Shown: one piece after another, positions 1-4,854 of the stretch
How positions within the stretch are numbered: the first letter of the stretch is position 1
How the letters are laid out: every line of letters starts with the position of its first letter
Assembly: GCA_030016455.1 (NCBI GenBank)
Contig: JASEJH010000033.1
Coordinates: 2,513 to 8,683 of the forward strand
Direction of reading: 5' to 3'
From: Thermoanaerobacteraceae bacterium
Lineage (GTDB): Bacteria; Bacillota; Desulfotomaculia; Desulfotomaculales; Ammonificaceae
DNA length: 6,171 nucleotides
Position numbers and translations under genes: made by a program
Notes under the pieces: model-generated
Told to the model about the DNA's origin: nothing
Database searches by the model: none
Seen by the model: only the letters and a program-made list of their open reading frames with translations

Positions 1-38
1 CCTCCCGTATAGTTTTGTCGAGAGTGGCCCTTATTAGT

Positions 39-66
39 TTGACCAGCCGGCAGGATTTTATACATT
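39..66 (+). promoter_or_regulatory. Possible sigma-A promoter for the deacetylase gene
   Basis: A TTGACC box (39-44) is followed after 16 bp by TACATT (61-66). These match the consensus at 5/6 and 4/6 positions. It is the best -35/-10 pair I can find in the 178 bp before the deacetylase start, and it would give a leader of roughly 105 nt. The leader is AT-rich around 118-131 and shows no clear hairpin or good Shine-Dalgarno sequence. Assignment is by eye only, and the weak -10 box makes it tentative. Confidence 0.3.
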
Positions 67-178
67 GAAAACACGCTGCCCGTTTAAAAGTTTCAGCTAA
101 GAGTTGAGAACTGGCACAATTATTATTTTTTGTCAAAGTCACCAACATACAGCAAGACCTGTTCCGAGTTGATGCCAA

Positions 179-964
179 ATGCTGTTAATCGTTAACGCCG
201 ACGATTTCGGTTACACGCCCGGAGTCAACCGGGGTGTTGCGGCCGCCATCCGCTGCGGTATAGTAAAAAGCGTCAGCATCCTGGCCAACCAGCCGGGAAC
301 AGCGGAAGCCCTGGCCGCACTGCACCGGCAGGAATTTACCGGTGTGAGCGCCGGTGTTCACCTGTGCGTGACGAAGGGCCGGCCGCTTAGCTTACCGGAA
401 CTGGTACCCTCGCTGGTAGACGCTGGCGGAGACTTCAAAGCCCGGCAGGCGTTTCTGAGCAGCCCCCTCGTGGTAGAAGAACTGCAGCGGGAATTTTTCG
501 CCCAGGTGGACAGGGTAAAGGCAGCCGGCGTCGCTCCCACCCACCTTGACACCCACCACCATGTTCATGCCCACCCGGTGGTGCTGGCCGCATTAATCTC
601 CGTGGCCCGGGCCTGTTGCCTGGCGGTCCGCCACCTGGACCCGGGGATGCGCGACCGGCTCCGCACGGAAGCAATCCCCACCCCCGACCGTTTCTGCGGC
701 GACTGGTTTGCAGCACAGGCGACCCCGGAGGCCTTTCGGAAGTTCGTGGCCGAAGCCCGCCGCCGGGGCACCCGGTCGCTGGAATTGATGACCCATCCCG
801 GCGAGGTTGACGGCGACCTCCGGAGACTGAGCGGTTACACCACCGAACGCGAAAAGGAGTTAGCGATTCTCTGCAGTCCGGCGCTGAAGCAGTGGTTGCA
901 AGAGTCCGGCGTCCGCTTGGGCAGCTATGCAGATCTACTTACTGCACTGCATTGTAAGCATTAA
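179..964 (+). CDS. YdjC/ChbG-family carbohydrate deacetylase
   Basis: A 261-residue protein of the YdjC/ChbG family, metal-dependent hydrolases that remove N-acetyl groups from small amino sugars such as chitobiose. Visible motifs are NADDFG at residues 6-11 (the family's N-terminal metal/catalytic aspartates), GVHL with His61, the histidine-rich THLDTHHHVHAHP at 121-133, and THPGEVD at 205-211. Length is normal for the family and no signal peptide is present, so it should be cytoplasmic. The ATG at 179 is the first start after an in-frame TGA at 170-172 and places NADDFG where the family expects it, although the ribosome binding site is poor. No chitobiose transporter or glycosidase lies beside it, so the substrate is unknown; HpnK-like hopanoid enzymes belong to the same superfamily. 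The last 26 bp overlap the convergent subtilase gene. The family is secure, the substrate is not. Confidence 0.9.
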   Translation: MLLIVNADDFGYTPGVNRGVAAAIRCGIVKSVSILANQPGTAEALAALHRQEFTGVSAGVHLCVTKGRPLSLPELVPSLVDAGGDFKARQAFLSSPLVVEELQREFFAQVDRVKAAGVAPTHLDTHHHVHAHPVVLAALISVARACCLAVRHLDPGMRDRLRTEAIPTPDRFCGDWFAAQATPEAFRKFVAEARRRGTRSLELMTHPGEVDGDLRRLSGYTTEREKELAILCSPALKQWLQESGVRLGSYADLLTALHCKH

Positions 965-2165
965 CCCGTCCGTAGACCCAATAGGTGCCGCTTCCGGCAA
1001 TCCGGTCGGCCGTGGTCTCGACCCGGCTCCGCACGGCAAGGTTGCTTGTACCGTACCCGGTGGCCCAAACCAGCGCAGCCACACCGGCCACGTGCGGCGT
1101 AGCCATCGAGGTGCCGTCCAGTAAGCCGTAGCTCGTAACGCCTAAATAATTCCCGATAACGCTGGGATGGTTGGGCAACGTTGACCAGATGCCCACACCA
1201 GGCGCCGCCACGTCAACCCATTTGCCGTAGTTGGAAAAGCTGGCCTTCAAGTCGTTCGCGTCCGTGGCCGCAACGGCGATACAGTTTCTGTAGTAGGCGG
1301 GATATAAAGCCTTGGTGGTATTGCTATTGCCGGCTGCCGCCACCAGCACCGCGCCCTTTGCCCAGGCGTAGTCAACCGCCCTGCGTAGGGTCAAAGAAGG
1401 CAGCCTGCCGCCCAGGCTCATATTGATCACCTTAGCGCCATTATCTGCCGCCCAGATGATTCCGCTGGCAATCCAACTGTAGTAGCCACTCCCCGTATCA
1501 TCGAGAACCTTTACATTCACCAGCGAAGCGGCGTAAGCCGCACCCGCAACGCCAAGTCCATTATCGGTATAAGCGGCGGCGATCCCGGCCACGTGGGTAC
1601 CGTGGCCGAACAGGTCGTCAACCGTCGGGCTCGTGGTGAAATTCACGTTAGCCGCGATCTTGGCCGCCAGGTCCTCGTGGTCCTGGTCAATGCCGGTCTC
1701 CAGAATGGCAACCTTCACTGCCGGTGCGCTGGAAGTAATCTCCCAGGCCTCCGGCGCGTCAATATCCGCATCAGGAGTTCCGCCAGTCTGGCCGGTATTA
1801 TTCAGGCCCCATTGCTTCTCAAACAAAGGATCGTTGGGGATGCCGACTGCCTGCGCCACGCCATCCGGCTCAACATACTCGACAGCCTTTTCCGCCTTGT
1901 AAGCCTCTACTTTCTCCTTTACCTTACCCGCCGGCACCTCCACCACCTGCACGCCGAGCGCCGCAATTTCTCCGATCACGCGCCCGCCGTGCCTGGCGTG
2001 TACCTTCCCCTTCGCTGCCCCATCCGCGTCTGCCTTAAACTTCACCAGTAACCGGTCCGGCGCAAAATCGTCACCCTTGTCCCCTCCCGAGGCAAAAACA
2101 GGCCCAAGAAACAGGACCACACATAGCACCAAAACAGAAACAAGACCGATACGCACTAAACGCAT
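939..2165 (-). CDS. Secreted subtilisin-like (S8) serine protease, fervidolysin type, with catalytic Asp replaced by Glu
   Basis: A 408-residue secreted subtilase. Numbered from the ATG at 2165, residues 1-25 form a signal peptide (MRLVRIG, hydrophobic core, VFA cleavage site). Residues 35-106 are a fervidolysin-like propeptide (DRLLVKFK...VEYVEPD), followed by the linker NDPLFEKQWGLNNTGQ and the S8 catalytic domain to the C-terminus. His188 lies in HGTHVAG, the oxyanion Asn280 in AAAGNSN, and the nucleophile Ser353 in GTSMATPHVAG. The first triad residue, normally Asp in D-T/S-G, is Glu156 (AILETGID; codon GAG at 1700-1698). The frame runs on upstream to an ATG at 2201, but the start at 2165 is preferred because AGGAGGGGGG lies 8 nt before it and it begins a proper signal peptide. 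An in-frame TTG at 2171 is another option. The domain is complete, ending in YGRVNAYNAVQ. It may be weakly active, altered or inactive. Confidence 0.93.
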   Translation of the reverse strand: MRLVRIGLVSVLVLCVVLFLGPVFASGGDKGDDFAPDRLLVKFKADADGAAKGKVHARHGGRVIGEIAALGVQVVEVPAGKVKEKVEAYKAEKAVEYVEPDGVAQAVGIPNDPLFEKQWGLNNTGQTGGTPDADIDAPEAWEITSSAPAVKVAILETGIDQDHEDLAAKIAANVNFTTSPTVDDLFGHGTHVAGIAAAYTDNGLGVAGAAYAASLVNVKVLDDTGSGYYSWIASGIIWAADNGAKVINMSLGGRLPSLTLRRAVDYAWAKGAVLVAAAGNSNTTKALYPAYYRNCIAVAATDANDLKASFSNYGKWVDVAAPGVGIWSTLPNHPSVIGNYLGVTSYGLLDGTSMATPHVAGVAALVWATGYGTSNLAVRSRVETTADRIAGSGTYWVYGRVNAYNAVQ

Positions 2166-2173
2166 ACACAAAA

Positions 2174-2183
2174 CCCCCCTCCT
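2174..2183 (-). promoter_or_regulatory. Shine-Dalgarno sequence that sets the subtilase start
   Basis: The minus-strand sequence AGGAGGGGGG ends 8 nt before the ATG at 2165. It lies inside the longer possible reading frame that begins at 2201, which argues that this upstream extension is not translated. The synthase gene in this window uses a similar G-run 7 nt before its ATG. Confidence 0.75.
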
Positions 2184-2194
2184 AATGATGACGA

Positions 2195-2470
2195 TCACCA
2201 TTTGCCCGCTTTACAACAGTACCTGATATTTCGTACGAAGTTCCCGCGACCGTCCTCCAGTTTACCGGCCATAAACCGGCACGCGCATATGCCTGCTAAA
2301 CACCACCCCTTTCTCTTAAGCGGTTTGTCAGGGTCCCCAGCCATTACGTCGCGTAAATAGTCGGCTTTGGCTAAATTTTTCGCACCTTCCACTTTTTTTC
2401 TGTACAGGATTTCTGCATATGGGAAAGGGTTTCCTGCCCGCGAGTGGTAAAATCTTGGCCCTGCGTTCAT
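2195..2470 (-). CDS. Doubtful small ORF, 91 residues, no recognised family
   Basis: An open frame from ATG 2470 to TGA 2195 would encode 91 residues. The product is basic and has five cysteines in its last third (WCLAGICAC and YCCKAGKW). It begins just past a strong terminator and ends 29 nt before the subtilase start, so it would sit first in a two-gene unit if real. Against it, I see no Shine-Dalgarno sequence and no convincing promoter, third-position composition is unremarkable, and I recognise no domain. The same frame stays open upstream through the terminators and the tRNA gene, which shows that openness here means little. It is listed so that this interval is described; it is more likely non-coding or a decayed remnant. 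Confidence 0.2.
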   Translation of the reverse strand: MNAGPRFYHSRAGNPFPYAEILYRKKVEGAKNLAKADYLRDVMAGDPDKPLKRKGWCLAGICACRFMAGKLEDGRGNFVRNIRYCCKAGKW

Positions 2471-2492
2471 AATACATACCAAACCGTTCGCT

Positions 2493-2526
2493 AAAAAAGG
2501 AAGCAGACTGCCCGCAGTCCACTTCC
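2493..2526 (-). terminator. Strong intrinsic terminator (second in tandem after tRNA-Trp)
   Basis: On the minus strand, GGAAGTGGACTG (2526-2515) pairs with CAGTCTGCTTCC (2510-2499) in a 12-bp stem that includes two G-U pairs. The loop is CGGG, and six T follow at 2498-2493. This is a textbook factor-independent terminator oriented with the tRNA gene. It lies about 35 nt past the first terminator, with nothing coding between them. It may be a back-up terminator, or the end of a short leader for whatever is transcribed next. Confidence 0.85.
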
Positions 2527-2560
2527 GCCCCCAACTGTGTTTTAAATCTTTTTTTCGCAA

Positions 2561-2590
2561 TAAAATAAAAAGGCCGCTAACGCTTGCGGC
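2561..2590 (-). terminator. Intrinsic terminator of the tRNA-Trp gene
   Basis: Fourteen nt past the tRNA CCA end, GCCGC (2590-2586) and GCGGC (2577-2573) form a short GC stem around an 8-nt loop. It is followed by the T-rich tract CTTTTTATTTTA. The stem is only 5 bp, so termination may be incomplete, which would explain the stronger hairpin just beyond it. Confidence 0.75.
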
Positions 2591-2604
2591 TATATGGTTC
2601 TCAC

Positions 2605-2680
2605 TGGCGGGGGAGGCAGGACTTGAACCCACAATCTTCGGTTTTGGAGACCGCTGCTCTACCAGTTGAGCTACTCCCCC
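2605..2680 (-). tRNA. tRNA-Trp (anticodon CCA)
   Basis: A 76-nt cloverleaf with an encoded CCA end. The acceptor stem is GGGGGAG/CTCCCCC with discriminator G73, as expected for bacterial tRNA-Trp. The D-arm is GCTC-AACTGGTA-GAGC. The anticodon loop is CTCCAAA with anticodon CCA at 2647-2645. The variable loop is AGATT, and the T-arm GTGGG-TTCAAGT-CCTGC contains two wobble pairs. The anticodon stem has a G27-A43 mismatch at its outer end; the remaining four pairs are good. The gene stands alone with its own promoter and terminators. In many Firmicutes tRNA-Trp lies between rpmG and secE, which is not the case here, so it may be an extra or relocated copy. Confidence 0.97.
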
Positions 2681-2697
2681 GCTGGCGTCCAAAAAAG

Positions 2698-2726
2698 ATT
2701 ATATTGCAGCCGCTCCCGGATGTCAA
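2698..2726 (-). promoter_or_regulatory. Perfect consensus sigma-A promoter of tRNA-Trp
   Basis: Read on the minus strand, TTGACA (2726-2721) and TATAAT (2703-2698) are separated by exactly 17 bp, matching the ideal sigma-70/sigma-A promoter at all twelve positions. Transcription should start near 2691, about ten nucleotides before the mature tRNA 5' end at 2680, which fits a short processed leader. Confidence 0.93.
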
Positions 2727-2730
2727 TAAA

Positions 2731-2938
2731 CCGGCTCGGCGGAAGCCCGGCGCGCGCCGGAGACACCGCCCGCACCCGTATCAAGGGGCACCAGACTTCA
2801 TGCTCACCCTGGCTTTACTGCAACACCGAGAGGGTGCCGCCCTCACGATACACCCATAAGCGAACCGCCCTGCCCGGCACTCCCAGTACACGTGCTGCCC
2901 CACTACATACTTACAAGAACCTGTCTCATCTCTTTAAG
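2731..2938. other. Intergenic stretch between the synthase gene and the tRNA promoter
   Basis: 208 bp with no supportable gene. It contains a perfect 14-bp GC palindrome at 2747-2760 (CCGGCGCGCGCCGG), about 20 bp upstream of the tRNA -35 box. It also has a small inverted repeat, GAGGG-TGCCG-CCCTC, at 2830-2844 that lacks a T-tract. I see no convincing intrinsic terminator for the synthase gene here. Short open stretches on the minus strand are interrupted by stops and match nothing I recognise. Confidence 0.6.
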
Positions 2939-4393
2939 CTAATAGCCGGCAGAAGCCTTCCCCACTTCGTGCTCCAGCACCACTTTCAAAAAAGCCGTCA
3001 CCCACGCATTGGCCGTCCGGCGGGCAAGCCGCTGTTTAAGCGCTTCCAGACGCGCTTGCTGTTCGCTCGCCGGCATTTCTATCGCCCGCCGGAACGCCAC
3101 GGCGGTTTCAGCAACATTGTACGGGTTGACCAGCAAAGCCTCTTGCAGGTGCTGCGCAATCCCGGCCAAGCGGCTGAGAATAAGGACGCCGGAACCTCCG
3201 TCCCTGGTCACTACATACTCGGCGGCCACCAGGTTCAACCCGTCCCTGAGGGGCGTGACCACAGCTACGTCGGCGGCCAAATAAAAAGCAGCAAGCTCCC
3301 GCTGACTAAAGGCACGGTAAAAATACTGCACCGGCGTCCAGGAAGGAGTGCCGAACCGCCCGTTTATGCGCCCGACCATCATTTCCACCTGACGGCGCAG
3401 GTCGCTGTAAGGACCGATGCCGTTCCGCGTGGGAACGCCGATTTGCACCAGCGTAACCCTGCCGTGATACTCCGGCGCTGCTTCCAAAAAATACTCAAAA
3501 GCCGCCAGGCGTTCCAGAATACCTTTACTGTAATCTAACCGTTCCACCCCGAGAAAGATTTTCTCCGTCCCGATTTGCCTCCGCAAAAGACCCGCCTGCT
3601 CCCTGACCGTCTCGTCCCTGCCCAGAGCGGTAAACAGCTCGTGGTTGACCCCTACGGGTATCGCCCGGACGTCAATCACCCGCCCACGGTAAAGAACACT
3701 CCTGCGGTTGGGAAGGATAGTGGCATCGGTGAAAGAAGCTACACAGCTCAAAAAGTTTTCCACATATCCCGGAACGTGAAAAGCAATAACGTCCGCTCCC
3801 AACAGACCTTCAACAATATCCCGCGCCCAGGGAATTACCTCCCAGGTATCGGGCCCGGGAAAAGGAATGTGCCAGAAGAATCCGATCTTGGGCATTTTGC
3901 CGTCGGCCCCCCGGCGTCGCAGAAACCCTGGCACAAGCGCCAAATGATAATCATGAATCCAGATGAGGTCGGCTTCACCGGAGGCCTTTTTAGAAAAAGC
4001 GGCAAACTTCTGGTTAACCGCTCTGTACCCTTCCCACCACTCGGAATTAACAATGCACTTTTCAATGAAGTAGTGGCAGAGGGGCCAGATCACCTGGTTG
4101 GCAAAACCGTCATAGTAAAGCGCAACCTCTTCCTGCGTCAGGGGAACTCCCAACCATTTAAGATTTCCTTCCTGGTAAGCGCGATTGATTTCTTTCCCGG
4201 ACGCGATGCACCCGTCCCAGGCTACCCAGATACCGGGAACCCCCCGAAACAGAGGCAGGAGGGCAGAAACAAGACCGCTGACGGCTTCCTTCTTCCGGAG
4301 TCCACCGGGGGTTTCCTCAAAGACAAAAGGTCCGCGGTTCGAAACAACCACCATCCTCGCGTTAGAGGGCAGTTGCAGCGTCAACCTCGCCAT
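2939..4393 (-). CDS. otsA: GT20 alpha,alpha-trehalose-phosphate synthase
   Basis: A 484-residue cytoplasmic glycosyltransferase of family GT20. It joins a nucleotide-activated glucose to glucose-6-phosphate to give trehalose-6-phosphate, the precursor of the compatible solute trehalose. OtsA landmarks are present in order: VSNR (17-20), the GGL loop (30-32), IWVAWDG (55-61), YYDGFANQVIWP (93-104), WIHDYHL (145-151), FFWHIPFP (172-179), VERLDYSKG (283-291, with the phosphate-contacting Arg285 and Lys290), GRINGRFG (341-348) and DGLNLVAAEY (384-393). Length matches single-domain OtsA. A GTG at 4423 could extend the frame by ten codons but falls inside the leader terminator, whereas the ATG at 4393 has AGAAGGGGGG 7 nt upstream. 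Expression is very probably controlled by the c-di-AMP riboswitch in its leader. No phosphatase gene (otsB) follows. A glucosylglycerol-phosphate synthase, from the same family, is the main alternative. Confidence 0.93.
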   Translation of the reverse strand: MARLTLQLPSNARMVVVSNRGPFVFEETPGGLRKKEAVSGLVSALLPLFRGVPGIWVAWDGCIASGKEINRAYQEGNLKWLGVPLTQEEVALYYDGFANQVIWPLCHYFIEKCIVNSEWWEGYRAVNQKFAAFSKKASGEADLIWIHDYHLALVPGFLRRRGADGKMPKIGFFWHIPFPGPDTWEVIPWARDIVEGLLGADVIAFHVPGYVENFLSCVASFTDATILPNRRSVLYRGRVIDVRAIPVGVNHELFTALGRDETVREQAGLLRRQIGTEKIFLGVERLDYSKGILERLAAFEYFLEAAPEYHGRVTLVQIGVPTRNGIGPYSDLRRQVEMMVGRINGRFGTPSWTPVQYFYRAFSQRELAAFYLAADVAVVTPLRDGLNLVAAEYVVTRDGGSGVLILSRLAGIAQHLQEALLVNPYNVAETAVAFRRAIEMPASEQQARLEALKQRLARRTANAWVTAFLKVVLEHEVGKASAGY

Positions 4394-4400
4394 AAACCAT

Positions 4401-4410
4401 CCCCCCTTCT
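4401..4410 (-). promoter_or_regulatory. Shine-Dalgarno sequence that sets the otsA start
   Basis: AGAAGGGGGG on the minus strand ends 7 nt before the ATG at 4393. It lies just past the leader terminator, so it is present only on read-through transcripts. It rules against the longer frame starting at 4423. Confidence 0.75.
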
Positions 4411-4417
4411 TGATCCC

Positions 4418-4457
4418 CAACACAAAAGCCCGCCTTTCTGGAGAGAAAAGCGGGCTT
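4418..4457 (-). terminator. Riboswitch-controlled intrinsic terminator before otsA
   Basis: AAGCCCGCTTTTCT (4457-4444) pairs with AGAAAGGCGGGCTT (4439-4426) in a continuous 14-bp stem with one U-G pair and the tetraloop CTCC, followed by TTGTGTTG. The stem is very stable, but the T-tract after it is only moderate. It lies between the c-di-AMP aptamer and the otsA ribosome binding site, the usual place for an expression platform. The CGCTT of its 5' arm (4452-4448) is complementary to AAGCG (4497-4493), the 3' strand of aptamer stem P1. Ligand-stabilised P1 and the terminator can therefore coexist, while the unbound RNA could form an antiterminator. This pairing is inferred by eye. Confidence 0.85.
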
Positions 4458-4490
4458 ACAGCCGCGAAAGCCTCCCTCGGCTATACTTTC

Positions 4491-4700
4491 CACGCTTACG
4501 GGGTTAGCTGACGGATTCGGGTTGAAAGATAACCCTACCCGACACTCAACTCCACTTCTCATCCCTCTATTATTCGGTACACCTTTCGTTCCAGGATAAA
4601 TCGTCAGCGCAACGAATAATGAGACAAGAAGTTGAGTGTCGGGATTCACCCCTTAAAACTGGTTCCCCCGCTTCCCTTCTCCAGAAGAGAACTCAGCGAC
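4491..4700 (-). promoter_or_regulatory. Cyclic-di-AMP riboswitch (ydaO/yuaA class) controlling otsA
   Basis: The minus strand carries the conserved blocks of the ydaO c-di-AMP aptamer in the right order: closing strand CGCT (4698-4695), hairpin TTCTC/GAGAA, GCGGGGGAACC (4671-4661), AGGGGTGAATCCC (4653-4641), GGGTAGGGTTATC (4540-4528), hairpin GGGTT/AACCC (4535-4519), CCGAATCCGTCAGCTAACC (4520-4502), and CCGTAAGCG (4501-4493), which closes P1. Members of this class bind two c-di-AMP molecules and usually switch genes off when ligand is high. An arm of roughly 100 nt (4643-4538) is inserted between the second and third blocks, with a perfect 13-bp base. The gene downstream makes a compatible solute, which matches the class's known link to osmotic balance and wall metabolism. 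Identification is by recognised consensus, not by a covariance search. Confidence 0.92.
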
Positions 4701-4760
4701 CTGCCCTGTTACAAGCTTTACCTTTTCGGTTAATTAGTTCTATTGCTAACAAGCAACTTA

Positions 4761-4789
4761 ATTTTACCATAAAAATCAACTTAAGACAA
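4761..4789 (-). promoter_or_regulatory. Likely sigma-A promoter of the otsA transcript
   Basis: TTGTCT (4789-4784) and TAAAAT (4766-4761) on the minus strand are 17 bp apart, matching consensus at 4/6 and 5/6 positions in an AT-rich patch. Transcription would start near 4754, about 55 nt before the first aptamer stem, giving a leader of about 360 nt with the riboswitch complete. Read-through from the LysM gene upstream is also possible, because I see no good terminator after it. Confidence 0.55.
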
Positions 4790-4854
4790 CCCCCGGTTCG
4801 GTCGGTCCCTGCCGAAACCATATACTGCCGCTTTACGGGCATAGTCCCCCGTCA

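Noticed and set aside
112..131. TGGCAC resembling a sigma-54 -24 element
   Set aside because: The required TTGC-type -12 element is absent at the right spacing (TTAT instead).
986..999. TGCCG-CTTC-CGGCA hairpin past the deacetylase stop
   Set aside because: There is no T-tract on either strand and it lies inside the subtilase coding sequence.
2166..2492. A riboswitch in the subtilase leader
   Set aside because: I compared it by eye with c-di-GMP and c-di-AMP aptamer consensus blocks and found no matching set of motifs.
2195..2692. 165-residue minus-strand ORF beginning with VAQLVEQRSPKPKIVGSS
   Set aside because: Its first 30 codons are the tRNA-Trp gene read as protein, a well-known annotation artefact, and it then runs through two terminators. 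Only the part after 2470 is kept, as a doubtful small ORF.
2584..3538. Plus-strand ORFs (2584-2859 and 2666-3538)
   Set aside because: They cross the tRNA and lie antisense to otsA; their sequences are low in recognisable structure and are shadows of real features.
4362..4649. 95-residue minus-strand ORF
   Set aside because: It lies entirely within the riboswitch and terminator and runs into the otsA start, and it has no protein-like features.
4795..4819. Bulged hairpin GGTTTCGG/CCGAACC after the LysM gene
   Set aside because: The stem is interrupted and is followed by GGGGGTTGTC rather than a T-tract, so it is not a convincing terminator.
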